Part shown: piece by piece, positions 34,999 to 45,075 of the stretch
Layout of the letters: each line of letters begins with the position of its first letter
Position numbering within the stretch: the stretch's first letter is position 1
From: Tenuifilaceae bacterium CYCD
GTDB taxonomy: Bacteria > Bacteroidota > Bacteroidia > Bacteroidales > Tenuifilaceae
Direction: 5' to 3'
DNA: 64,000 nucleotides
Assembly: GCA_036322835.1 (NCBI GenBank)
Contig: AP027304.1
Coordinates: 2,542,001-2,606,000 of the forward strand
Position numbers and translations under genes: made by a program
Notes under the pieces: model-generated
The model's database searches: none
What the model saw: only the letters and a program-made list of their open reading frames with translations
Told to the model about the DNA's origin: nothing

Positions 34999-35580
34999 AT
35001 ATTTTAATTTGGCAGAGGTTATACCTACAAGTTCATCAGCCTCGAGGAGTATGTTTACCATTTCTTCTCGGTTTCCCTTGTTGGTTATTTTTATTTTTAT
35101 TGGCACTAGTCCTGTTTGTTGCTCAAAATAATCAAATCGGGAGATTACTCTAACAGATACATCTGTTTCTCGGGGTATTTTAATGAAGCAATACTCGTTT
35201 TTAATAGTATTTCCTCTATTGTCGGTTAGGGCTGCAATGATTGAATAGCCAATATCACCTCTAACTTTTTCTCCAATAGCAACTCTAACGGGAATCATTA
35301 TAGAATCTATTGGGTTTAATATGATTTCTTGCGTTTCAGCTCCAATTATTTGCCAACCGCTTGGGACTGTTAAGTTAAGTGTGAACGATTGCTGTTGCGA
35401 AGACCTGTTTGTGATTTTTACAACATTGAATATGGTTTTACCACTTTTAACCTCAATGCTATGCTTTACAAACTTTATTTCTAATTTTTGAGTTTCGGCG
35501 GGGTTATATAAAAAGTATTGCCCTTTTAGAAGAAAAGGACATAGAATCAAAGTTAATGCAAACAATATTATTTTTTGCAT
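34948..35580 (-). pseudogene. Large outer-membrane barrel/OmpA protein, 5' part (cut by IS1595 element)
   Basis: Signal peptide (FALTLILCPFLLKGQ) followed by two immunoglobulin-like beta-sandwich repeats (about residues 30-120 and 125-190) resembling NEW3/COG1470 domains: VVKITNRSSQQQSFTLNLTV and PIKIKITNKGNREEMVNIL. Native coding ends at ...AKLKYY; the remaining residues to the stop at 34948 are IS sequence. Removing 999 bp plus one 8-bp duplicate gives 3519 bases from 35580 to 31055, an exact multiple of three, so the reading frame is restored as KLKYYTVDINVPPYSD. Starts 3 bp after the preceding subunit-like gene, so the genes were co-translated. Confidence 0.85.
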
Positions 35581-35583
35581 TTT

Positions 35584-36135
35584 TTATTTTTCCCTTAGAA
35601 TAAAAACTAAATCAGTGTAGTAATAGTCGGGTGATCTCCCCATACCTACATTAAGTCTGAAAGAAAGTTCAATAATAGCATGCCCAGTTAATATGTCTGT
35701 GTCTGTTGCGTCAATAATAAGATTATCTCCAAGCAATAAGGTTTTATTATATGCAGTTAATATCGAATTTTCTGAAGAAATAACTTTTGAGAATACTCTG
35801 AGAGAATCAATAGGCAGGTCAGGGCTGGATCCATCGGCTATAATGTTTGAAGATACATTAATGATAAACTGAAAGCCATTTGATGTACCATCTTCCCCTG
35901 CTGCTGTTGTGTCAGTAAAACTTAGCGAAAGTCTTGTCCAGTTATTTCCACCTAAAGTGTCTCCTAATGTTTTTCCGTTGGTGTAATCGTTCAATGAACT
36001 AAATACAAAAGGTAAATTACCACCCCGCAAAACGTGTAGTTGTTTTGTCAATATTTGTGCAGTTGCGAGGTTCTGTATTGTTAAAAAAAGTAAAGAAAAA
36101 AGAAATACTGTTTTGTTCTTTGTAAATAGTATCAT
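35584..36135 (-). CDS. Secreted beta-rich subunit-like protein, paralogue 2
   Basis: About 183 residues. Signal peptide ending NLATAQ, then an all-beta domain. GGNLPFVFSSLNDYTNG and the closing strand SPDYYYTDLVFILREK match the same places in the neighbouring gene at 36207 (GGNIEFVVNTIDQY and PDRYTTNVFLELVPK), so the two are paralogues. A tyrosine-containing last strand of this kind is typical of pilin-like subunits, but no database family is recognised. The start at 36135 (ATG) is preferred over a TTG one codon upstream. Middle gene of the locus, 69 bp after the first and 3 bp before the barrel gene. Confidence 0.75.
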   Translation of the reverse strand: MILFTKNKTVFLFSLLFLTIQNLATAQILTKQLHVLRGGNLPFVFSSLNDYTNGKTLGDTLGGNNWTRLSLSFTDTTAAGEDGTSNGFQFIINVSSNIIADGSSPDLPIDSLRVFSKVISSENSILTAYNKTLLLGDNLIIDATDTDILTGHAIIELSFRLNVGMGRSPDYYYTDLVFILREK

Positions 36136-36206
36136 CAAAATTTAATGGTTTTGTTTTATAAAAATACAAGAGATATGAGGTACATATCTCTTGTATGAAA
36201 AGTATG

Positions 36207-36806
36207 TTATTTGGGAACTAACTCTAGAAAAACATTAGTAGTATATCGATCAGGGGTAAGACTTTGTTCAAGCAATGAAAGTCCGTTCATTGTTCCTTCT
36301 CCAGTTCCTAATCTCCATCGAATCAAAAAGTCATTTTGAGTATAACTACCTGCTGAGTGTTCGACAATGCCAGTTACAACTGGTACTGCAACTGCTGTTA
36401 AAGGTGCAACTGCGCCAGGAAAATTCCAGTTTACGGTAGCAGCACCGGTTGCTGTTGCACTTGCTGTTAAATCATAACCAATATTGTCTAATGGCATTGA
36501 AGTGGTGGAAGAATCTTGTCCAAATAGTTCAGTATCTTCAGCTCTAAGAGTCACATTGAAGTCTTGAGACGACGATACCGTAAAGTTTGTTTGATAAAGA
36601 GTGTTTGTACCACCGTTATTAATACCTACATTATACTGATCGATGGTATTTACAACAAACTCAATATTACCCCCAGAAACAACAGTTAAACGTAAAATAG
36701 AGTTAAGTGTCACAGAAACAGGTATAACCGCCTGGTCGTTTACTGCTTGTCCATAACCAAATTGGCTAAGGCTGACAAGAATCATTGCGTAAAATAGTTT
36801 TCTCAT
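36207..36806 (-). CDS. Secreted beta-rich subunit-like protein, paralogue 1
   Basis: About 199 residues. Signal peptide (LFYAMILVSLSQFGYGQ) and a Thr/Asn/Val-rich domain of alternating strands with no cysteines, reminiscent of DUF4402- or spore-coat-U-like pilin domains: VIPVSVTLNSILRLTVVSGG, then a final strand DRYTTNVFLELVPK. Likely exported and assembled at the surface. Probably first gene of the unit with 35584 and the interrupted barrel gene. The 257-bp region upstream (36816-37072) is AT-rich and holds its presumed promoter, although no clear -7 box is seen. Confidence 0.72.
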   Translation of the reverse strand: MRKLFYAMILVSLSQFGYGQAVNDQAVIPVSVTLNSILRLTVVSGGNIEFVVNTIDQYNVGINNGGTNTLYQTNFTVSSSQDFNVTLRAEDTELFGQDSSTTSMPLDNIGYDLTASATATGAATVNWNFPGAVAPLTAVAVPVVTGIVEHSAGSYTQNDFLIRWRLGTGEGTMNGLSLLEQSLTPDRYTTNVFLELVPK

Positions 36807-37072
36807 AGTTGTCAAGTTTAAATTAGAAATTATTTCAAATCATAAGTATACTTAAAATTAAAATTAAAAATACTATAAAAATTACCAATTATGCAAATAA
36901 TTATTGATTAATTGTTGTTTTTGGTAGTTTAAATCGAAAATGTTTATGATAAAAGTTTCTTCTGAGATAGTTGTATTTGATGGGTAGGTATTTGTATCTG
37001 GGGCGTAGATGCCTGTAATTTGTTTGATATAGTTATTCTTGTTTGCTTATAGAGAAGAGATTTGTAAAAGGG

Positions 37073-38944
37073 TCAAGGTTCAATTTTAAATCCAACTACG
37101 AGAATATCATCAACCTGTGTGTATTTTGTCCCTAGCCAATCTTTTAGTGCGTTTTTGAGCATCTCACGTTGCTGGTCTGCCGGTAAAATTGATATTCCGG
37201 CAAGAAAGTCAATAAAATTTTTGATCATAAACTTTCGTCCATCACCGCCACCAAATTGATCTATAAAACCATCGGAAAACATATAGAACCATGTTGGACC
37301 ATCTATTCTAATAGAATGAGTGGTGAATTCATTTTCCATGTATCCCATTCCTCCACCTATAGACTCTTTATCTCCACGGATTCTAAATACCTCGTCGTTT
37401 ACGACATAAACTAATGGATTCTTTGCACCAGAAAATTCAACCACTTTATTGTTCATATCTACGACACAAATGGCCATATCCATTCCATCCCTGTTTTCGG
37501 TTTCATCCTGTCGAAGAGTCCTTCTAATTCCGTTGTTTAGTTCTCTTAGGATTTCTCCTGGCTTGTTTATTCCCCGGTAAACAATATCATCGAGGAGGTT
37601 GTATCCAATCATTGACAGGAAAGCTCCGGGCACTCCATGACCAGTACAGTCAATTGCCGAAATGGCAATTTTCCCTGTTTTTTCGTTGGAGCCAAATCCG
37701 GAAGTCAACTCCTTGAACCAGTAGTAATCCCCGCTTACAATATCTCTAGGTCTAAAGAAAATAAAAGAATTAGGAAAGATCTCTTGGAGACTAGTCTGTG
37801 GCGGTAATAGAGCTTTTTGGATTCCCTGAGCGTAATTGATACTTTTATTAATATTTTCGTTTTGTTTTTGAATATGATCCCGTTGATTCTGAATCTCAAT
37901 ATTTTGAAGGTTTAGCAATTCATTTGCTTTTTTCTTGTCTCTGTAGTTTTTATAGATTGCTATTGTCGCTATAATTACAACTACAAGAAAACCTAGTGCC
38001 GAATAGATTATTAGCCATTGAGCCCGAGCTTGTGCCTGTTGTTGAAGGATTTTGGTTTCTTTTAGTTCTCTGTCAGTGTTAAGTAAATCAATCTCGGTCT
38101 GTCGTCTTCTGGCCTCTTCTTCTGCTTTTTTTAAACTATCCTGTTTTGTCATAACAATAAAAGAAAGAGAGTCTTGCTTAGCCTTCGCCTGAAGTTCCCT
38201 TAGGCTCATCAAAAGCTCCTGTTGCGCGCGTTGCATCTTTTCTCGTTCCGCGTCTGCTTCGGATTTTACAATTTTGGCTTCAGCCTCAGTTTTTATTTGT
38301 TGAGTAGCCAATTGTTGTTCGTATACTGCAAACATTCCTGAATACTCATTTGCTTTCGCAGTATTGCCCAGTTTATCGTAGTTCTGGGATAGTAATTTTA
38401 GGCTATTGAGAATTAAGCGTGGATTATTAACTTCTTTCGATAGAGATAATGCCTCCTCTAGGAGTTGAATTGCTTTTTCTGTTTGGTTTAGTGCCGTGTG
38501 TATGTATGCAACATCTATTAGACCTGCAGCAACTTCAGCCTTGCTGTTCATCTTTTTTCTTACCTCGAGGCTTTTGTAAAAGTATTCGAGGGTAAGATCG
38601 AGCCTGTCCATGTCGGAGTATATCAATGCAATATTGCTATATACCGCCTTTATATCATTATAATTTCGGATTCTTTCGTTTAGAGGAACAGTTTCAAGAA
38701 AATAGTTTATAGCTTCCTTTACATTGCCATTTTCCCAGTAAATAAATGCTATTTTGTTTAAATAGAACGCAGCTTGTTGGGCGTTATCAGCTTGTTTGTA
38801 ACGGGTGACTAATTCTTTATACCTGTCAACATCGTCTTGCTTTGATTTAGGAAGGATATTTATTCCTTGACCAAAACCATTGATGTTTAGTGTGCTTACT
38901 AAAAGCAATAAAGAGAATATGGTTTTATGTAAATAGGTTCTCAA
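37073..38944 (-). CDS. TPR-domain SpoIIE/PP2C-type protein phosphatase
   Basis: Membrane-anchored sensor with serine/threonine phosphatase output. Signal-like N-terminus, TPR helices (about residues 40-210, e.g. IKAVYSNIALIYSDMDRLD), coiled coil to 305, transmembrane helix at 312-331, second coiled coil, then the PP2C_SIG domain from about 395: FFRPRDIVSGDYYW, AISAIDCTGHGVPGAFLSMIG, and MFSDGFIDQFGG, with metal-binding Asp residues intact. Start is TTG at 38944. Input part closely resembles that of the histidine kinase at 52173. Lies between the subunit genes and the chaperone-like gene; could act on SiaC-like protein 29312. Confidence 0.9.
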   Translation of the reverse strand: MRTYLHKTIFSLLLLVSTLNINGFGQGINILPKSKQDDVDRYKELVTRYKQADNAQQAAFYLNKIAFIYWENGNVKEAINYFLETVPLNERIRNYNDIKAVYSNIALIYSDMDRLDLTLEYFYKSLEVRKKMNSKAEVAAGLIDVAYIHTALNQTEKAIQLLEEALSLSKEVNNPRLILNSLKLLSQNYDKLGNTAKANEYSGMFAVYEQQLATQQIKTEAEAKIVKSEADAEREKMQRAQQELLMSLRELQAKAKQDSLSFIVMTKQDSLKKAEEEARRRQTEIDLLNTDRELKETKILQQQAQARAQWLIIYSALGFLVVVIIATIAIYKNYRDKKKANELLNLQNIEIQNQRDHIQKQNENINKSINYAQGIQKALLPPQTSLQEIFPNSFIFFRPRDIVSGDYYWFKELTSGFGSNEKTGKIAISAIDCTGHGVPGAFLSMIGYNLLDDIVYRGINKPGEILRELNNGIRRTLRQDETENRDGMDMAICVVDMNNKVVEFSGAKNPLVYVVNDEVFRIRGDKESIGGGMGYMENEFTTHSIRIDGPTWFYMFSDGFIDQFGGGDGRKFMIKNFIDFLAGISILPADQQREMLKNALKDWLGTKYTQVDDILVVGFKIEP

Positions 38945-39108
38945 CTATGATTTTTTTTGTTAATTCAAACTTAGTTAAACTTTTTGATTTAGTATAAAAA
39001 TATATCTGATTTTAATGAAATAGCTTACAAAAAATAATTATCTATAGGGGGTGTGTACTAAATTTATTTTTTTTGTTATAAATTCGTATTTTGAATAAAG
39101 TATGAATT

Positions 39109-39969
39109 ATGATAAAATTAAGTTTGAAATTGTTTATTTTACTTTTTAGTTATGGATTGATGACTAATAAAGTTGTTGGGCAAGATTTTGAAGTGGCTCC
39201 AGTTAAATTAGAATTTGATGCAGAGCCTTCAACTAGCCAGGTTAAAACAGTTAGTGTCAAAAATCATAGCAGTAGAAAGGTGTCTTATTCAATTGCATTG
39301 GCCGATTTTCTGCCTTCAAGTTTGGGCGAAAGAAATGTTTTGCCTCCCAATAGTACAAAACGATCATGTGCAAATTGGATTAATATTAATCCTTCTTTTT
39401 TTGAGTTGAATCCTGATGAAGACATTAAAATTCAAGTGACAATTCTTGTTCCGGGTGAAGAATACGGAACTTCATGGTGTATGCTTTATATTCAGCCTAC
39501 TAGAGAGCAAACATCATGGAGTGCTGACAAGGCCTTGGGTACTGGTATTTCTGTTACTGGGAGAATTGGAATACAAGTATGTCAATCTCCTCGATCTAAC
39601 AATAATCAATCTATAAAAGTTAGTAATTTGGTTGAAGTGACCTCGCAAGGGGAAGATAAAAGGAGATTTGCTGCAACAGTTGAAAATTTAGGTGAGAAAG
39701 TAACAAAGTGTAAGGTTTACTTACTCGCTTCAAATATGAAAACAACTGAGGAAAAACAGTTTTCTGTACAGGAGTATGAAGTTTTCCCTAAAATGAGTCG
39801 TAATATAGAATTGCTATTGCCTAATGAACTTGACCCTGGAACTTATGCTTTGGCTGCTATTGTTGATTATGGGCCAAAGTTTCCATTGGAGGGGGCACAA
39901 ATTGTAATTGATGTTAAAGGTGCTTCAAATGCGGTTGTTCCCGATACAACAATTACCAAAGAACAATAA
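39109..39969 (+). CDS. Periplasmic PapD-like chaperone-like protein
   Basis: 286 residues. Signal peptide ending NKVVGQ, then two beta-sandwich domains. The first (about 25-140) has the pattern of fimbrial chaperones: FEVAPVKLEFDAEPSTSQVK, VSVKNHSSRKVSYSIAL, and FFELNPDEDIKIQVTILVPG. The second (about 160-275) continues TVENLGEKVTKCKVYLLAS and MSRNIELLLPNELDPGTYALA. This could be a periplasmic chaperone for the secreted proteins at 35584 and 36207, but DUF916-like surface proteins share the same fold. Divergent from the phosphatase gene and 12 bp before the MORN gene. Confidence 0.65.
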   Translation: MIKLSLKLFILLFSYGLMTNKVVGQDFEVAPVKLEFDAEPSTSQVKTVSVKNHSSRKVSYSIALADFLPSSLGERNVLPPNSTKRSCANWININPSFFELNPDEDIKIQVTILVPGEEYGTSWCMLYIQPTREQTSWSADKALGTGISVTGRIGIQVCQSPRSNNNQSIKVSNLVEVTSQGEDKRRFAATVENLGEKVTKCKVYLLASNMKTTEEKQFSVQEYEVFPKMSRNIELLLPNELDPGTYALAAIVDYGPKFPLEGAQIVIDVKGASNAVVPDTTITKEQ

Positions 39970-39981
39970 GTTATTTAAAAT

Positions 39982-41151
39982 TTGAACTCTTTAAAGTACA
40001 TTGTCTTTTTCATCATGACTGTTGCTTCTAACTTTTGTTTTGGGCAGCGATACTATTTTACTGTAGAAAGGAATGGAACCAATGGCCTTCTTAAAGAGAA
40101 GTTTCAGGGAGCAATAGCTAATGGTGACTCAATTAGACAGGGGCGTTACTTATACTATTATGATGATGGTCGGATTTTCCAGGAAGGTTTTTATAAAGAT
40201 GGAAAACCCGATAGTATTTGGATTAATTATTATCCTTCAGGTGCTCGAAAAAGTCTATTGAAGTACAAGAATGGGATGAAAAATGGTGATTTTTCTTTTT
40301 GGAATGCTGATGGCACTTTATACCAAATAGGCAATTATTTTGGGGATAAACTTTCAGGAGATTTAATAACCTATCACCCAAATGGCCAGATCGATACAAA
40401 ATCTACCTATAAGAATGGGATGCTCTGTGGTGTTACAGAAATATTTTCTGCTGATGGTAAAAAACGTCTAGTTTCTGAATATAGAAACGATACGCTGAAC
40501 GGCATTTGGAAAACATACTACGATACGGGCGAACTCAATTATTCAGGATTTAAAAAGGACGGGAAGTATACAGATACGTTATATACATACTATAAAAATG
40601 GTCAACTGCAAAGAAAAACCTTTTATGTTGATGGATCTATTGAAGGAGTATTGTATAGTTTCTATGAATCAGGAAAGTTAATGGAGATTTCGAATTACCA
40701 AAGAGGATCTCAGATTGGTTTGTACAAAGCATTTTTTGAAAATGGGAACCTGATGGAGTTTGGCGAGTATTATAACGGCCGAAAAACAGGTCAATGGGTT
40801 AGTTACTACCCCAATGGGATTGTCCATTCTAAAGGAGAGTTTAAGGATGGATTGTATGAGGGGAAATGGGTTGTCTATCAAGTTAATGGACAGTTAAAAC
40901 AGGTTGGTAAGTACTGCAAGGGAATGGCCTGTGGAATATGGTACTATTTTGATATTGCTGGGCATCTACTTCTTACTGGTTATTATGTTAATGATAGGAT
41001 TAATGATTTATGGACAACATATTATCCGAATGGGAGTGTGGCTGGGCGAATACAGTACCTGAATGGGACGCCAATTGCTGTTAAATGGTTTTATGAGACG
41101 GATGGGGCGTTGGTTAAGAAACTTGAATACAATGTAGGACTACAAAAATAA
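39982..41151 (+). CDS. Exported MORN-2 repeat protein
   Basis: 389 residues from a TTG start, with a signal peptide (FFIMTVASNFCFGQ). The rest is about fourteen copies of a MORN_2-type repeat of roughly 23 residues, each with a core like YYPNGIVHSKGEFKDGLYEG or YYKNGQLQRKTFYVDGSIEG. Such proteins are often auto-annotated as YwqK-type antitoxins, but no toxin is beside it; the repeats more likely form an exported beta-solenoid-like surface or lipid-contacting protein. Second gene of the 39109 unit. Ends in a hairpin terminator. Confidence 0.8.
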   Translation: MNSLKYIVFFIMTVASNFCFGQRYYFTVERNGTNGLLKEKFQGAIANGDSIRQGRYLYYYDDGRIFQEGFYKDGKPDSIWINYYPSGARKSLLKYKNGMKNGDFSFWNADGTLYQIGNYFGDKLSGDLITYHPNGQIDTKSTYKNGMLCGVTEIFSADGKKRLVSEYRNDTLNGIWKTYYDTGELNYSGFKKDGKYTDTLYTYYKNGQLQRKTFYVDGSIEGVLYSFYESGKLMEISNYQRGSQIGLYKAFFENGNLMEFGEYYNGRKTGQWVSYYPNGIVHSKGEFKDGLYEGKWVVYQVNGQLKQVGKYCKGMACGIWYYFDIAGHLLLTGYYVNDRINDLWTTYYPNGSVAGRIQYLNGTPIAVKWFYETDGALVKKLEYNVGLQK

Positions 41152-41178
41152 AGGCTGCAATTTGCAGCCTTTATTTTT
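41144..41178. terminator. Bidirectional hairpin terminator between MORN gene and gyrB
   Basis: AAAAATAAAGGCTGCA and TGCAGCCTTTATTTTT form a 16-bp perfect stem with an ATT loop. It includes the stop codon of the MORN gene and lies 15 bp beyond the gyrB stop, so it serves both. Confidence 0.85.
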
Positions 41179-41192
41179 GAGTATTAAGTTAA

Positions 41193-43175
<1,983 letters not shown>

Positions 43176-43336
43176 TTAACTTATAAATACAGAAAAGTAC
43201 TTCTGTGTATAGCTTTGATATTGAATTAAAATAAATCCATCAAAGGTAGAAAAAATATCGGTTATTTGTTTAATTGTTGATTACTTTTTGTATTTGGTAA
43301 ATTTTTATTTATCAGATCGTTATGGATGTGTTGATC

Positions 43337-43368
43337 AAAAAAAATGCATCAGAACGATGCACTTTTTT
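43337..43368. terminator. Hairpin terminator after the outer-membrane protein gene
   Basis: TGCATC and GATGCA pair around AGAAC inside flanking A- and T-runs, 21 bp beyond the stop of the minus-strand gene at 43389. It separates that operon from gyrB. Confidence 0.7.
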
Positions 43369-43388
43369 ATGTTAAATTTTCAAAAAAA

Positions 43389-45059
43389 TTAGAATTTGTA
43401 AGACGCTCCGAGTTGTATGTTGAACCTATAGGTTGGATAAAGGTACCACTCCTGATATTTTGAAGATGTTAGGTTGTTTAAATTCAAGTATGCCGATAAT
43501 CGACTATTGTAGTTGTACTCAAAACCAAGGTTGATATCGAAGAAGCTATCCAGCTTAACGGGCGAGGCCTCGTTTGCCCAACGTTTTCCCATGGAGTAAA
43601 TCTGTAGATTTGTAATAATCTTATCTTTAATGCTATATCTAAGGTTTACAAATGCAGTATAGTCTGGTTTGTGCCAAGGATGCTGTAAGTTTTGCAATTT
43701 ATAGTTATAGTATTCAGCGTGGAGAAGTACACTAAAGCGCTCTGTTGGGGCAATGGTTAGTTCTCCAAGTACTTTTGTTTGCTCAACATTGTCAAAATCT
43801 GCAATAAACCTATTCATCAATGGATTGGTCTCATCGATACTTGTGTTTACAAAGAAATACATACTGTCAATAATAGCGTACGATGCAAACGCATTGTACG
43901 AAACGGTTGCGCTGAATTTACCTTTTATACCACCTGTGAGAATTAACTTATGTGATGTGTTCCATACATCAATGCCTGGCATTACCCATGGATTTTCGCT
44001 TAAGATTTTGGAGTAAGAGTTTTCCTCAAGATAGCCCCCGATTTCGATATACGGAATAAAGTAATGGCTAACTATATCGTACGATAAATGAGCCTTGGGG
44101 TAAAAGTAGGTGTTGTTAATGCCATTATTGGCGTCGTAGGTTATGCCAACCCCTGCAACAACCCTCCACTGTGGTCCAAAGAAGTGAATCCATGGTGAAA
44201 GTCGGAATACAGTGTTATTGCCCGAATCGAGGCTTAGGTTTTGCATGTAGTGCACTAACGACACATCTCCGCCAAACTGTTCTTGCTCAATATACTTGTT
44301 TAATGATAGCGATGCTGCAATCTTATTTTCCTGCATGTCGTACTTGTCGCCAAGATGTTCGAAGTTGGCGTTGATGCTATAGTTTAGGTGCGCAGAATCC
44401 TTGTATGTAGTGGTGAAATCGATGTTTGCGTTTAGCCTGTTTGCTTTTTGTTTGTCGGAGTTAGGCGTTAAAGTTGCATTTTTAGTATCGTAACCGTAGT
44501 AAGTTTTTTGAGTGTTGCTGTAACCAATTTCTCCTTGTAGAATCCGATCCTGAAACATTCGTTTCCCGAATAGCTTGATATTGGTGTTTCCGTTTTTAGC
44601 ATCTACTTTTTTGTCATCATCGAGTTTGATTTTTCCAATGTTTGTATTATGCAGAAAATATGCGCCGTATAGGAAGTTCTGATTGCGTTTGCTATTGTAG
44701 TATCCTTCTATTAGAGGCATTGTGTGCGTGCCAAAGCCTATTCTGATTAACGAGGATTGCAAATCAGTTAGCGGTTCCGATAGCATTCGGGCGGCAGAAA
44801 TTGGAGTTGGCGTAAAGTAAGTGTTTATGGGTCTCTGTAGGATTGAGTATGTGAAGTTAGGGTTTACCTTTATGGTATCCTCAATCTTGGGCTGAAGGTT
44901 GATTTTAAATGCATCGGAAATAGAAGGCTCGTAAGGACGAACCACCTGAACCTCTTTCTTTAGGTTATCCTCTTGTGCTGAAACCGTGGAACAATAAAGA
45001 ATGGCAGCAGAGAATAGAAGTAGATAGCAACTCGTTGTATATGTTTTACTTTTTTGCAT
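43389..45059 (-). CDS. Outer-membrane beta-barrel protein partnered with large TPR protein
   Basis: About 556 residues. Signal peptide (SCYLLLFSAAILYCSTVSA) then the conserved segment VQVVRPYEPSISDAFKINLQ, a short periplasmic region, and about 420 residues of alternating aromatic strands ending in FNIQLGASYKF, a classical C-terminal beta-signal with terminal Phe. It is a porin-like barrel sometimes labelled TonB-dependent receptor, but there is no plug domain. The ATG at 45059 is taken; one at 45071 is also possible. It follows the TPR gene within 16 bp, a pairing I recognise from other Bacteroidota; function unknown. Confidence 0.8.
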   Translation of the reverse strand: MQKSKTYTTSCYLLLFSAAILYCSTVSAQEDNLKKEVQVVRPYEPSISDAFKINLQPKIEDTIKVNPNFTYSILQRPINTYFTPTPISAARMLSEPLTDLQSSLIRIGFGTHTMPLIEGYYNSKRNQNFLYGAYFLHNTNIGKIKLDDDKKVDAKNGNTNIKLFGKRMFQDRILQGEIGYSNTQKTYYGYDTKNATLTPNSDKQKANRLNANIDFTTTYKDSAHLNYSINANFEHLGDKYDMQENKIAASLSLNKYIEQEQFGGDVSLVHYMQNLSLDSGNNTVFRLSPWIHFFGPQWRVVAGVGITYDANNGINNTYFYPKAHLSYDIVSHYFIPYIEIGGYLEENSYSKILSENPWVMPGIDVWNTSHKLILTGGIKGKFSATVSYNAFASYAIIDSMYFFVNTSIDETNPLMNRFIADFDNVEQTKVLGELTIAPTERFSVLLHAEYYNYKLQNLQHPWHKPDYTAFVNLRYSIKDKIITNLQIYSMGKRWANEASPVKLDSFFDINLGFEYNYNSRLSAYLNLNNLTSSKYQEWYLYPTYRFNIQLGASYKF

Positions 45060-45075
45060 GGTCAATAGCATTTAA

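Noticed and set aside
39982-41151. YwqK-type antitoxin of a toxin-antitoxin pair
   Set aside because: Signal peptide present and no candidate toxin beside it.
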